Of a stretch of DNA of 64,000 nt, positions 34,272-43,409 are shown piece after piece. Position numbers and translations under genes: made by a program. Each line of letters begins with the position of its first letter. Within the stretch, counting starts at the first letter, position 1. Source of the stretch: Vasconcelosia minhoensis LEGE 07310 (GTDB lineage: Bacteria > Cyanobacteriota > Cyanobacteriia > Phormidesmidales > Phormidesmidaceae); assembly GCF_015207255.1 (NCBI RefSeq), contig NZ_JADEXG010000012.1, positions 36,316 to 100,315 of the forward strand, read 5' to 3'. The notes under the pieces were generated by a model. That model was not told the origin of the DNA. It was given only the letters and a program-made list of their open reading frames with translations, and made no database searches.

Positions 34272-36773
34272 TCAGGACAGGTTGAGGGGATCGACGTCTA
34301 TGGTCAAGCTCACCCTGTCAGGACAGTGCTGTCGCAGACAGGATAGGTCTGAAATCAAGGCTGACAGCGGCAGCTTCAGCAGAATTTGCCAGCGGTAGCG
34401 ACGGGCAACGCGAAGGATCGGAGCCGGAGCCGGGCCGAGAATATCGCAGTCGGATGCGGCCGCGATCGCTTCTAGCTTGCTCGCAAAGTCCTCGGCAGCC
34501 TGCTTGACGGCGATTGGGTCGGGGCTGGTGACCCGCAGCAAAATCAGCCTACCGTAGGGCGGATAGCCCAGCGCCTGGCGATCCTGTAGCTCAGCTTCGG
34601 TAAAGGCGGCATAGTCCTGCTGCTGTACAGCCTGTACCGCCGGGTGCTCGGGCGTATAGGTCTGCACAATCACCTGGCCCGCTCGCTCACCCCGCCCGGC
34701 CCGGCCGGCGACCTGGGTCATCATCTGGAAGGCCCGCTCGCTGGCCCAGTAGTCCGGCATATAGAGCAGCCCGTCGGCGGCCACGATGCCCACTAGGGTA
34801 ACTTGAGGCAGGTCAATCCCTTTGGTCAGCATCTGAGTGCCGACCAGCAGGTCGGCTTCGCCCTGGGCAAAGCGGGTCAGCAGCGCCCGGTGCGACCCTT
34901 TGCGACGGGTGGTATCGCTGTCGAACCGGAGGCAGCGCAGGGTTGGGAACTGTTTGGCAATCTCGCTGACGACCCGCTGGGTGCCGCTGCCGAAGTTTTT
35001 CAGATAGGGCGAAGCGCATTCTGGGCAGCGGCTAGGGTGGCTCTGATAGTGGTTGCAGTAGTGGCATCGCAGGTAGGGCTCTGCCTGATCGTGGGGCTGA
35101 TGGTAGGACAGTGACACATCGCAGTTGGGGCATTCCATCACGTAGCCGCAGCTGCGACAGGAGACAAAGCTGCTGTGACCGCGCCGATGGATGAAGAGAA
35201 TGCCCTGGCCGCCGGTCGCTGGGAGAGCTGCGATCGCTTCCTCCAAAGACCGACTAAAAATTGACCTGTTCCCCGCCTGTAGCTCCTGCCGCATGTCGAT
35301 AATTTGGATCGGCGGATGGGGGCGATTGTGAATTCGACTGGGTAGAGATAGATAGACGGTTTGGGCAGCTTCGTCGCGCTGGCCCTGACTATCTCGCGAA
35401 GACTGCACCTCAACCCAGGTTTCTAAAGCTGGCGTAGCCGAGCCTAAAACCAGCGGACAGTTGGCCTGCTGAGCGCGCCACCGGGCCACGGTGCGGGTGT
35501 GGTAGCAGGGGGCGGGCTGGTCTTGTTTAAAGCTGCTGTCGTGCTCCTCATCCAAGACAATTAGCCCTAGATTAGACAGCGGTACGAAAATCGCCGAGCG
35601 GGTGCCGATCACCACCTGCGGCTCGCCGCTGAGCATCTGCCGCCAGGTATCGTAGCGTTCGCCGTCAGACAGGCCGCTGTGATAGAGGCAGACTCGCTCG
35701 CCAAAACGGCTGCGAAAGCGGTCGGTAAGCTGGGAAGTCAGGCCGATTTCAGGCACCAGAACCAGGGCCGACTGTCGGCAATTGAGCCGGGGCGCGATCG
35801 CCTGCAAATACACCTCGGTCTTTCCAGACCCAGTAACGCCGTGTAGCAGCGCAGTGACGTATTGCTCTAGCTGATTGAGCTGAGCCAGCGCCTGGGTCTG
35901 AGCCGCCGTTAGGGTTTTGGGCTGGTCTGCTGCCGCGGTGGAATGACTGCCCACGCGCAGGACCTCACGGGCCTCCAGGCTGAGGTAACCTTTGGCCGCC
36001 AGCCGCTTCAGCGTCGCGCTGGTCGTCTGCAGCAGCTGGAGGGCATCGCTGAGCCAGAGCTCGCCCCCCTGCCGCTGTAAGCCGGTCAGAATTTCCTGCT
36101 GCCGTTGGCTTAGCGATTCATCAGCTGGCTTTGCCGTCAGCGTCACCACCTGGCGCTTTTGAGGCTGAGCGGTTTGAGGTGGAGCCAGGTAGCTTTCAAC
36201 CCAGCCGTGGCGGAGCAGTTCCTGCAAGGCCCGGTGCGCGCCTCGCTGCTGACGCTGCAGGTACTGCCAGGTATAGTCGCCTGTTGTGGACTGATGTAGG
36301 TGGGCTAGTAGGCTTTGAGCCGATGCGCTAAGTAAGGTTGCTGGCGGGCTGGGAGCAGGCTTGAGCCGAATTCGCCGCTGCGATCGGGCCAGCAGACCTG
36401 GCGGCAAAGCCGTTCGAATGACCTGCATCAATGGCGTTTGATAGTATTCAGCGATACGGTCTAGGAGCTGCCAATAGCTACTAGAAAAAAAGCCGGTGCT
36501 GATAACGGCTTCGACTGGCTTAATTAAGTCCAGGTTAAGGTCGGGCTGGGTAAGGTAGCGAACTGCGATCGCGCCGAGCTGCTGGCTGTTAAAAGGTACG
36601 CTCAGAATATCCCCTGGAGTCACGGCTAGCGCCGGCGGAATGCGATAGGTATAAAGCCCTTGAGCGCCCGGACAGTCAACTAAAACTTCAATCCACTCAG
36701 GCGATAAAGGCTTTGATTTTGCTGCCATACAGTTCAGTATTTGGGCCCAGTATTCGAGCCGTAGCGGGTTCAT
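34272..36773 (-). CDS. priA: Primosomal helicase PriA
   Basis: 833 residues; an internal ATG at 36728 gives 818 and is also possible. 3'-binding domain WIEVLVDCPGAQGLYTY, Walker A VTGSGKTEVY, DEEHDSSFKQ, helicase motif GSATPALETW, and the zinc-binding block CRSCGYVMECPNCD, CHYCNHY, CPEC (eight cysteines) embedded in the second helicase lobe. PriA reloads the replicative helicase at stalled forks. Divergent from the sigma-factor gene across about 240 bases. Confidence 0.95.
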   Translation of the reverse strand: MNPLRLEYWAQILNCMAAKSKPLSPEWIEVLVDCPGAQGLYTYRIPPALAVTPGDILSVPFNSQQLGAIAVRYLTQPDLNLDLIKPVEAVISTGFFSSSYWQLLDRIAEYYQTPLMQVIRTALPPGLLARSQRRIRLKPAPSPPATLLSASAQSLLAHLHQSTTGDYTWQYLQRQQRGAHRALQELLRHGWVESYLAPPQTAQPQKRQVVTLTAKPADESLSQRQQEILTGLQRQGGELWLSDALQLLQTTSATLKRLAAKGYLSLEAREVLRVGSHSTAAADQPKTLTAAQTQALAQLNQLEQYVTALLHGVTGSGKTEVYLQAIAPRLNCRQSALVLVPEIGLTSQLTDRFRSRFGERVCLYHSGLSDGERYDTWRQMLSGEPQVVIGTRSAIFVPLSNLGLIVLDEEHDSSFKQDQPAPCYHTRTVARWRAQQANCPLVLGSATPALETWVEVQSSRDSQGQRDEAAQTVYLSLPSRIHNRPHPPIQIIDMRQELQAGNRSIFSRSLEEAIAALPATGGQGILFIHRRGHSSFVSCRSCGYVMECPNCDVSLSYHQPHDQAEPYLRCHYCNHYQSHPSRCPECASPYLKNFGSGTQRVVSEIAKQFPTLRCLRFDSDTTRRKGSHRALLTRFAQGEADLLVGTQMLTKGIDLPQVTLVGIVAADGLLYMPDYWASERAFQMMTQVAGRAGRGERAGQVIVQTYTPEHPAVQAVQQQDYAAFTEAELQDRQALGYPPYGRLILLRVTSPDPIAVKQAAEDFASKLEAIAAASDCDILGPAPAPILRVARRYRWQILLKLPLSALISDLSCLRQHCPDRVSLTIDVDPLNLS

Positions 36774-37016
36774 TTATTCGGATCTGGTTAGACTCGCCTC
36801 TGCCTGCGGAAGGGGCCGCCATTACCCGGATTGTGAAGAATAATGAATCGTTACATAGAAAGACAAAAGCTGTCGATAGGAGCAATTGGAGAGCTTCTAG
36901 GCTAACAAAATTATCAGGGTGAACAGCTTCTCAATTGGAGATTGCTATAGTGGATTCATCTTTAACTATTCAGTGCTTTTACCGTCCCTAGCAGGAATCG
37001 CAAGCGTGTTTTGACT

Positions 37017-38180
37017 ATGGCAGCTTCTTTTAACTCCGACGTCAAAGATTCACCTCGCTGGGCCGATGGGGATGTTTCCTCAGCTCAACCGGCATCGCGG
37101 GCTCAGATTGATTCTACCGAAACTAGCTTTGAGGCAGCCGAGGCCGGCTGGCAGAGCGGCCATACCGACGTGATTGCTCAGTTCTCCGAAGACTCTGAGG
37201 CGCAAAATCCGCGGAGCTACCGCAAGTCTTTGGCCGATGATGCCGTTGGTGCCTTCTTTAAAGAGATGGCCCGCTATCCGCTGCTAAAAGCGAATGAAGA
37301 AATTGAGCTGGCCCGTCAGGTGCGGCTGATCGGGGAGGTTGCCGAGCTAACTGAGCAGCTGACTGAATCCCTGGGGCAGCGTCCAACCCTGGCTCAGGTT
37401 GCCGAGCATTTAGAAATTACCGAGCAGCAGCTGAAGCAGCAGCTCCAGCAGGCTCGCAAGGCTAAGCGTAAGATGATTCGCTCTAACCTGCGGCTGGTCG
37501 TTTCCATTGCCAAACGCTATCTCAATCGCGGTGTCCCGTTTCTCGATCTGATTCAAGAGGGCGCACTGGGGCTGAACCGGGCAGCAGAGAAGTTTGATCC
37601 CGACAAAGGCTATAAGTTTTCAACCTATGCCTACTGGTGGATTCGTCAGGGCATTACCCGCACCATTGCCAACGATGCCCGGACGATTCGACTGCCGATC
37701 CATATCGTTGAGAAGCTCAATAAGCTCAAAAAAGCCCACCGCGAACTCCGTAAGGAACTGCACCGCAACCCCAACGAAGCAGAGCTGGCTGCTGCTCTAG
37801 AGGTGACGCCAGAACAGCTGCGCGGCCTCCAGCAGGTGCGACGCAAGTCGCTCTCGCTCAACCATCGCGTCGGCAAAGGGGAAGATACTGAGCTGATGGA
37901 GATGCTGGAGGATGGCAATGCGCTGTCTCCTGAATCTCAAATCAGCGAGGCGATGATGCGCCAGGAACTGTCTGATGTCCTGACGGAGGTATTAACCGAG
38001 CGAGAGAAAGAGATTATCTCCCTACGCTACGGGCTAACAACGGGAGAGCCCCACACCCTGGAAGAGGTGGGCTGCATGTTCAACCTTTCAAGAGAGCGAG
38101 TGCGCCAGATTCAAACTAAGGCCATGCGTAAGCTACGGCGACCTCAGGTCGCGGCTCGGTTGAAAAACTGGCTGAAATAA
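37017..38180 (+). CDS. Group 2 sigma-70 factor
   Basis: 387 residues from ATG 37017. A 70-residue acidic N-terminus leads to region 1.2/2.1 (DDAVGAFFKEMARYPLL), 2.2-2.4 (RSNLRLVVSIAKRYLNRG, FLDLIQEGALGLNRAAEKFD, YKFSTYAYWWIRQGITR), region 3 and region 4 with RERVRQIQTKAMRKLR. GLNRAAEKFD and the lack of region 1.1 put it in group 2; the FFKEMARYPLL segment resembles SigC-type factors, but I cannot assign the letter. Cyanobacterial group-2 factors adjust transcription to light, carbon, nitrogen or stress. Confidence 0.9.
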   Translation: MAASFNSDVKDSPRWADGDVSSAQPASRAQIDSTETSFEAAEAGWQSGHTDVIAQFSEDSEAQNPRSYRKSLADDAVGAFFKEMARYPLLKANEEIELARQVRLIGEVAELTEQLTESLGQRPTLAQVAEHLEITEQQLKQQLQQARKAKRKMIRSNLRLVVSIAKRYLNRGVPFLDLIQEGALGLNRAAEKFDPDKGYKFSTYAYWWIRQGITRTIANDARTIRLPIHIVEKLNKLKKAHRELRKELHRNPNEAELAAALEVTPEQLRGLQQVRRKSLSLNHRVGKGEDTELMEMLEDGNALSPESQISEAMMRQELSDVLTEVLTEREKEIISLRYGLTTGEPHTLEEVGCMFNLSRERVRQIQTKAMRKLRRPQVAARLKNWLK

Positions 38181-38200
38181 GTGGAGCAACGTCGTTTGAA

Positions 38201-38983
38201 TCAGTTCGTTTGAATGGGTGTAGCGCTTCCAATCCGACGACTGTTGGCTCGGAAGGTGACGTTCACACCTTCGTTACTCTGCTCCAAAACCACAAGCGGC
38301 GTCGGTTTTGCTTTTTGATCCCACTGCATGGTGGCTAAGCGCCCCTGCAGCGTCGGCTGCCAAAAATTTTCTTCCGACTGCGGGCCGAGAAAATGTTCGA
38401 TACATTTGACGACTTCATCGACGGTCACGGAGGTTGCCTGCGTTGGCAGCTTGGTCAACCGAATTTGAATGCGGAATAGCACCCGCTTCTGCCCATTACT
38501 TATCGCGTCCTTAGAAGCGTACACCACGTCAAAAATTTGGTCAATCTGCCGCGGCTTGCTGGCGATCCCAATCGTGCCTTCGCTAGCTTGCTGAGGACGC
38601 AGCGCTTCGCTGACGCGCTGTTTTACCTTGATCTTAAGCTGGTTGACGATGAAAAAGTGAAAGTGCTCTTCCTCCATCCGCATCCTTAGGTAGTCGAGGT
38701 TGAAGTCGCGGGAGTGAATCAGGTCGGGGTTGCGCTCCATTTTGCCAATGGTGCTGAGCGCTAGCTTGACCCGCTTCTGGAGCTCCTGATTTTTGAAATT
38801 TTGAAACTTGATCTGTTTGCGTAGGCGCGAGGCCTGGAGCTGGGAAAATACGCCAAGCCCAACTAGCAGCAGAAAGAGTCCGCCGGTGCTGTATATCCAT
38901 GGGTCGGTGGGGGCAGCGGCAGCGGCTGGTGGTTCTGGCGCTGGGGTTTGTGCCACCCAAAGGCTTGCTGCGATGACAGACAT
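38201..38983 (-). CDS. Single-pass membrane protein, cyanobacterial type
   Basis: 260 residues. A proline/alanine-rich N-terminus, one membrane helix (STGGLFLLLVGLGVFSQL), a basic coiled coil, then a long soluble domain (SRDFNLDYLRMRMEEEHFHF, QIDQIFDVVYASKDAISNG, DEVVKCIEHFLGPQSEENFW). I think it is conserved in cyanobacteria but its role is not known to me. Convergent with the sigma gene. Confidence 0.55.
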   Translation of the reverse strand: MSVIAASLWVAQTPAPEPPAAAAAPTDPWIYSTGGLFLLLVGLGVFSQLQASRLRKQIKFQNFKNQELQKRVKLALSTIGKMERNPDLIHSRDFNLDYLRMRMEEEHFHFFIVNQLKIKVKQRVSEALRPQQASEGTIGIASKPRQIDQIFDVVYASKDAISNGQKRVLFRIQIRLTKLPTQATSVTVDEVVKCIEHFLGPQSEENFWQPTLQGRLATMQWDQKAKPTPLVVLEQSNEGVNVTFRANSRRIGSATPIQTN

Positions 38984-39052
38984 GGCGAAAGACCTGCTAT
39001 CTAACTTGCCTTTAGAATGCCCGAATCAGCCTGGCATACTATCAGCCAGTTG

Positions 39053-40711
39053 CTAATGTCGCCATCTCGCCCGATAGCTGCGCGAGTCAATATGAGCCAG
39101 GCGAGGAAATTTGGTATAGCGGCCCAAACCGCCGGGCCACCAGGGGCTGAGCGACTGATAGACCTGATTGCCGGTGAGCCCGTTGACATAAAAGTCCATC
39201 GCATCACCGACGATATGGCGGCTTTGCGAAGCGCCCCCGACCCGACGGTTAATCGCAGGCGGGCGATACCAGCTGGTGACGACAAAGGGCCGACCGATGC
39301 GATCGCGCGCCTGCTGAGCCAGCTTGGCAATGCGAATAATCGCCTCTACTGTGGCCTGATTAGGCGGCATCCGGGTGCCACCGTGAGTTGCCTCGGCCCA
39401 GGTAAAGTTACCATTGGGAATGATGGTAGCGTCGAGCTGAATGTTGCTGGGGGTCCAGCGGTCGGGCCGGGGCGGTAGGGGTGATGGCTTGGGTACCGGG
39501 GCTTCGGGGGAGGTGCGGCTGGCCCGAGTCATGCGCCGGACATCTTCAAACAGGGACTGGACGGCATCGATCCGGTCGTCTAGCCGCCGCCAGATCTGTA
39601 CCAAACGAATCAGCGCTTCCCGCTGCTGTTCCGTTTCGTCGTAATTTTTGGGAACGTCCTCGATAAAATTGAGCAGCGACTGATCGACCTGGGCTGCCGC
39701 CTTAGCCAGGGCCGTCGGATTTTTGGCATTGGTTTTGAGGAACTGGGGGCTGACCCCCAGGGCCTCGACAGCGCTGGGACGAGAGTCGAGCTGATTCCAC
39801 AGCCGATAGCCCTCGGTCAGGGCAAATCGCTGGATCCCTTCACCTTTGTAGTAGGTCGGAATTCGCTGCGCAAAAGCCAGCAGCGCCGGGTCAACAATTT
39901 TGAGATTGGTCTCGGTGCTGTAGGGATCGCTTGCTTCGAGCCACTGGAGCGTCTCGGCCCGCGAATCCAGCTGCTGCCAGAGCTGCACCAGGCGAATCAG
40001 CGCCTCGCGCTGGAAGGGATAGCCGCCATAGAATCGGGAAACCTGGCGGATAAACTGGAGCAGAGCGCTATCGAGCTTGGACTCATCGACCACGCCGTTG
40101 ACAATCGGGACATCCAGCGACTTGACCGCAGCCGTCTGATTGTCTAGCTTGCGCCAAATGCGAACGGCTTCGAGTAGGGACTCTCGCTGAAAATCGAGGC
40201 GGCTGTAGGCCCGAGCAATGGTTTCGGTGGCTGCCAGCAGCTCGTCGTCTAAGCTGGCCAGGTTTTGGGGCAGCTGGTCAGCGCCATAGTCATAGGTGAT
40301 ATCGCTAATGTAGGTGTCCAGTAGCTTTTCGGCATTGCTCGTCTCAAGTCGGGCGGCCCTTTCGTCGCTGCTGGGCGGCGCGTAGCCTGCCGCGATCCGC
40401 TGGAGGAAGCGATCGCTGTAGCGTCCCTTGGCAGCATCCCACAGGTCAGCACTGCTCCAGCCTTCGGCAATCAGCGTATCCGTCAGGCTGCGCAAGGTGT
40501 TCGCCGCGTACTGCACCTGTTCGGGAAAGGTATTGACCTCGACCATCGCTACCCGGTTGGCCGGCGAAATGCCCAGGCCAGACTCACCATCGCTCAGCTT
40601 TGGCTGAGCCTGCACCTCGTAAAGGGCGGCCAGAATAGGCTTGTGAATCCCGGCTCGCTCGGCTTCGATCAGGTAGTAGTAGTTACGCTGATCGGGGGTT
40701 AGCTGGGCCAT
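39053..40711 (-). CDS. M15-type peptidase domain behind four internal repeats
   Basis: 552 residues without signal peptide. An N-terminal 110-residue helical part begins MAQLTPDQRNYYYLIEAER and could be lysozyme-like. Four repeats follow at about 158, 217, 277 and 346, each with LL-x-F, an aromatic, QREALIRLVQ-like helix and W-x-x-LD. The C-terminal domain (about 420-552) has SRHIVGDAMDF (His499, Asp506) and AHIDSR (His540), the zinc ligands of the M15 D-Ala-D-Ala carboxypeptidase/endopeptidase fold. Probably peptidoglycan-directed; without a signal peptide its location is unclear. Confidence 0.75.
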   Translation of the reverse strand: MAQLTPDQRNYYYLIEAERAGIHKPILAALYEVQAQPKLSDGESGLGISPANRVAMVEVNTFPEQVQYAANTLRSLTDTLIAEGWSSADLWDAAKGRYSDRFLQRIAAGYAPPSSDERAARLETSNAEKLLDTYISDITYDYGADQLPQNLASLDDELLAATETIARAYSRLDFQRESLLEAVRIWRKLDNQTAAVKSLDVPIVNGVVDESKLDSALLQFIRQVSRFYGGYPFQREALIRLVQLWQQLDSRAETLQWLEASDPYSTETNLKIVDPALLAFAQRIPTYYKGEGIQRFALTEGYRLWNQLDSRPSAVEALGVSPQFLKTNAKNPTALAKAAAQVDQSLLNFIEDVPKNYDETEQQREALIRLVQIWRRLDDRIDAVQSLFEDVRRMTRASRTSPEAPVPKPSPLPPRPDRWTPSNIQLDATIIPNGNFTWAEATHGGTRMPPNQATVEAIIRIAKLAQQARDRIGRPFVVTSWYRPPAINRRVGGASQSRHIVGDAMDFYVNGLTGNQVYQSLSPWWPGGLGRYTKFPRLAHIDSRSYRARWRH

Positions 40712-40793
40712 GGTGCGACTGCTCCCTGGGTCTGTACGCTGCTTAGACTAAAGTGTAAAGGCTCGGGCTCTCGTTTTTAACCTGGGTGAGCGC

Positions 40794-40840
40794 AAAAAAA
40801 GTCGCCTCCAGCATCTCGCGAATAGCGAGCAGTAGGCGAC
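40794..40840 (-). terminator. Strong terminator facing away from rpsO, possible small RNA end
   Basis: On the minus strand an outer stem GTCGCCT/AGGCGAC (40840-40834 with 40807-40801) encloses an inner stem CTCGC-5 nt-GCGAG, followed by seven T (40800-40794). No minus-strand gene lies between it and rpsO (41056), so an unannotated minus-strand RNA of up to about 200 nt could end here. The 340-base gap 40712-41055 otherwise holds the rpsO promoter region. Confidence 0.6.
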
Positions 40841-41055
40841 AGGGCTCTATACAAGGCTCGGTGAGGAAATTCCAAGCTGACCATAGTATTACTGAGCCTA
40901 CAGACGGGCGACTGAGCGTTGCGAAAATTGAAACCTGCTAATAAAAGCGGCTTTGGGCGGCATTGGCGAAGTCGGTGTGGGGGTCGCTATGATACTATAA
41001 GTAACTCTTTACAACTCATTCGCTTAACGCTGGACCCGACCTACTCAGTAAATCT

Positions 41056-41325
41056 ATGGCTCTTTTACAAGAACGCAAACAGGAGATCATTTCCGACTTT
41101 CAGATCCACGAAACCGATACCGGTTCGGTGGACGTACAGATTGCAATGCTGACCGATCGGATCAGTAAGCTCAGCCAGCATCTACAGCAAAATAAAAAGG
41201 ACTTTGCCTCTCGGCGCGGGCTGATGAAGATGATTGGCCATCGAAAGCGGCTGCTCGCCTACCTGATGAAGCAGGATGCGGAACGCTACCAGGCTTTGAT
41301 TAAGCGCCTGGGTATTCGCCGTTAG
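41056..41325 (+). CDS. rpsO: Ribosomal protein S15
   Basis: 89 residues, full length: [51 protein letters not shown] and [16 protein letters not shown]15 binds 16S rRNA in the platform. It is followed 64 bases on by the PAM68 gene, a pairing known from Synechocystis. Confidence 0.97.
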   Translation: MALLQERKQEIISDFQIHETDTGSVDVQIAMLTDRISKLSQHLQQNKKDFASRRGLMKMIGHRKRLLAYLMKQDAERYQALIKRLGIRR

Positions 41326-41389
41326 GCTTACTAGCGAGCTTTCGATTGCAAATCGTTCGAGCATTTTGCCGATTTGAGTAGCTTTGACC

Positions 41390-41848
41390 ATGGCCTCTGA
41401 ATCCGAGCGCGAATCTCTGCCCTTTGAGCCTAAGCGCGATCGCAAAAAAACGCCCAAGGTGCCGTCCCGGCCGCAGCCAGCTGAAACTAGCTCAGGGGCT
41501 AAGTCGAGGACTCAATCGCGATCGCGCCAGGGTCGCGAGGGCATCCCGGCCGCCGTCAGCCAGCGTATGCTCCGCCGGATGGCTTTGTTCTCAGGGTTGC
41601 CAACGGCGCTGGGAGTGGTGGTTTTCTTGGTTGCCTACTATTTGCTCAGCCAGGAAATTATTGAATTCCCTAAGTCTTTAGTGCTGCTGGCTACGATGGG
41701 CTGCTTTGGACTAGGCGTGGTAGGTCTGAGCTACGGTGTGATTTCGGCCTCCTGGGATGAGTCGCCGGGAAGCCTATTGGGTCTGTCTGAATTTAAGCTC
41801 AATTTCGGCCGGATTCGAGAGTCCCGGCGAGCCAATAAGTCTTCCTAG
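41390..41848 (+). CDS. pam68: PAM68-family photosystem II assembly factor
   Basis: 152 residues from ATG 41390. The N-terminal 60 residues are basic and disordered. Two membrane helices (ALFSGLPTALGVVVFLVAYY and ATMGCFGLGVVGLSYGVISA) precede ASWDESPGSLLG, the conserved PAM68/DUF3464 end. Pam68 is ribosome-associated and helps chlorophyll insertion into CP47; co-location with rpsO fits that link. Confidence 0.88.
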   Translation: MASESERESLPFEPKRDRKKTPKVPSRPQPAETSSGAKSRTQSRSRQGREGIPAAVSQRMLRRMALFSGLPTALGVVVFLVAYYLLSQEIIEFPKSLVLLATMGCFGLGVVGLSYGVISASWDESPGSLLGLSEFKLNFGRIRESRRANKSS

Positions 41849-41879
41849 ACGCTTAGATGGAGTTCTTGCTCAAAAGAGA

Positions 41880-43010
41880 CTAGGCTGACAGCCGGACAGA
41901 CTGAGCAGCTAGGTAGAGCTTGGCCCATTCGCTCATGACCTGCTTAGGCTTGAGGTCGAGCGCCTGAGCAACCTCATCGGCTGTTTTACCATCCTTAAAC
42001 GCGCTTAGCAGCGCTTGCTGGCTGGGGTCGAGGCCATTCCAATACTGCTCCCACTGCTCCAAAGTGAGCCCCAGATTGTGTTCCTGCACCGAGGTTTTGA
42101 GCCAGCTAAAAACCAGGTCGGGCTGTTGCTTCAGCGTAAAAATGCGGATGGCGTGGTAGCTGACCTTTTCTCTCAAACGGTAGGCCTGCTTGATGGTAAG
42201 GCCCAGCTGCTGTGCGATCGCGTCTTGCCCATAGCCCTGGAGGTGCAGTTCTAGCCACTGCGCCGCTGTGGCGTCCAGCGTCTCATTTAGGTAGCTTAAA
42301 AATTCCTGCTTAACCTGGGAGCGTAGTGCCTGCTGTTCCTGAAATACTTCCTGCTCCTGGTGCAGGGCCAGCGCTTCGAAGTCGAGCAGGCTCAGCGTCC
42401 CCTCGGCCGCGTCAGTCCCAATTTCTTCAGAGATCAGCTGGATCAGCTCGGCACTGGGGACCTGAGTCATGCCGCCGCGCTGAGATCGCCGCAGATAGTT
42501 GACAAAACGATAGACCAGCAGCGGCTGATTGCGGATCGGGCGGAGGCAGTATTCTTCGACTGTGGCCAGCATCAGCAGGCTCCTGAGGAAGCTGCGGTCG
42601 GTGCATTGGCCAATCCACCGGAGCTGCTGCTGCAAATGGCGATCGCTCTGGATCATTTCCTGGATGACCTCCTGCAGCACGTCTTTGACGGCGCGTCTGC
42701 GATCGCGGCTGAGGGCAATCCAGGTGCGTACCTTGGTGCGAATTAGGAAAAGCCCACCCAGCTTCTTCAAGAGTTTCTGGTAGGCTCGGTCGGGCGGTTG
42801 ACCCCAGTAGTTTTCGCAAAAAATCCGATAGCGATAGGCCATGGCCTGCTGCGCTAGCTTCAGCTCTGGAGTAGGTAGCGCGTTTAGGCGAGCAGGCTCT
42901 TCGCCAACCAGCCAATGGACGACGGCATCGCGAGTCTCATCGGCCTGACCGGGTAGATCATCCTGGAGTCGTTGCCGCCATTCTTGCGCGATTGATTCTG
43001 CCAGTGACAT
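41880..43010 (-). CDS. HetZ-like regulatory protein (probable)
   Basis: 376 residues. The middle (YRIFCENYWG, RTKVRTWIALSRDRRRAVKDV, NQPLLVYRFVNYLRRSQRGG) and the C-terminal sigma-4-like segments (GYGQDAIAQQLGLTIKQAYR, GKTADEVAQALDLKPKQVM) fit the HetZ-related family as I remember it. HetZ controls heterocyst differentiation in Anabaena, but relatives occur in strains without heterocysts, where the role is unknown. This window does not show whether the strain forms heterocysts. Confidence 0.6.
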   Translation of the reverse strand: MSLAESIAQEWRQRLQDDLPGQADETRDAVVHWLVGEEPARLNALPTPELKLAQQAMAYRYRIFCENYWGQPPDRAYQKLLKKLGGLFLIRTKVRTWIALSRDRRRAVKDVLQEVIQEMIQSDRHLQQQLRWIGQCTDRSFLRSLLMLATVEEYCLRPIRNQPLLVYRFVNYLRRSQRGGMTQVPSAELIQLISEEIGTDAAEGTLSLLDFEALALHQEQEVFQEQQALRSQVKQEFLSYLNETLDATAAQWLELHLQGYGQDAIAQQLGLTIKQAYRLREKVSYHAIRIFTLKQQPDLVFSWLKTSVQEHNLGLTLEQWEQYWNGLDPSQQALLSAFKDGKTADEVAQALDLKPKQVMSEWAKLYLAAQSVRLSA

Positions 43011-43260
43011 CGAGGCTAAGTCTCTAGGACGATGCGATACCGGGTCTAGTCAGCGTTGAATAAACCGAAGTAAGCAGATCTTGTACAGTATAAATTCGAA
43101 CATAGCACTTGCTGAGCCAAAGCCGCCTGGCTGATGACTTTAATGCGCTTTGGTCACGGCCCGAATTTGAGGCGTACATGTCTGATAGGACATACCTTAC
43201 CGCATTCTGATCAGCAAACGTAACAGGTGAAACCCCGACGTCTGCGTCGCCTTCATAACA

Positions 43261-43351
43261 CCTTTACAAATTTGATGGATTTGGCGGAAATTGTGAAAAT
43301 TTTGTAAAGGCAGCGGGAGGTATCGTGTTGCTAATAGGGGATCACTATAAT
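43261..43351 (+). promoter_or_regulatory. Inverted repeat and -10 upstream of sugar transferase
   Basis: CCTTTACAAA (43261-43270) and TTTGTAAAGG (43301-43310) form a perfect 10-base inverted repeat, 30 bases apart. TATAAT at 43346-43351 is a consensus -10 without a convincing -35. The repeat could be a site for a looping or dimeric regulator. The remaining gap 43011-43260 shows nothing else. Confidence 0.45.
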
Positions 43352-43409
43352 TTTTATCACCTCAGTGCTTAATCAAAGTACATATTCGGGTCTATCTAAG
43401 CCAGGTTCT

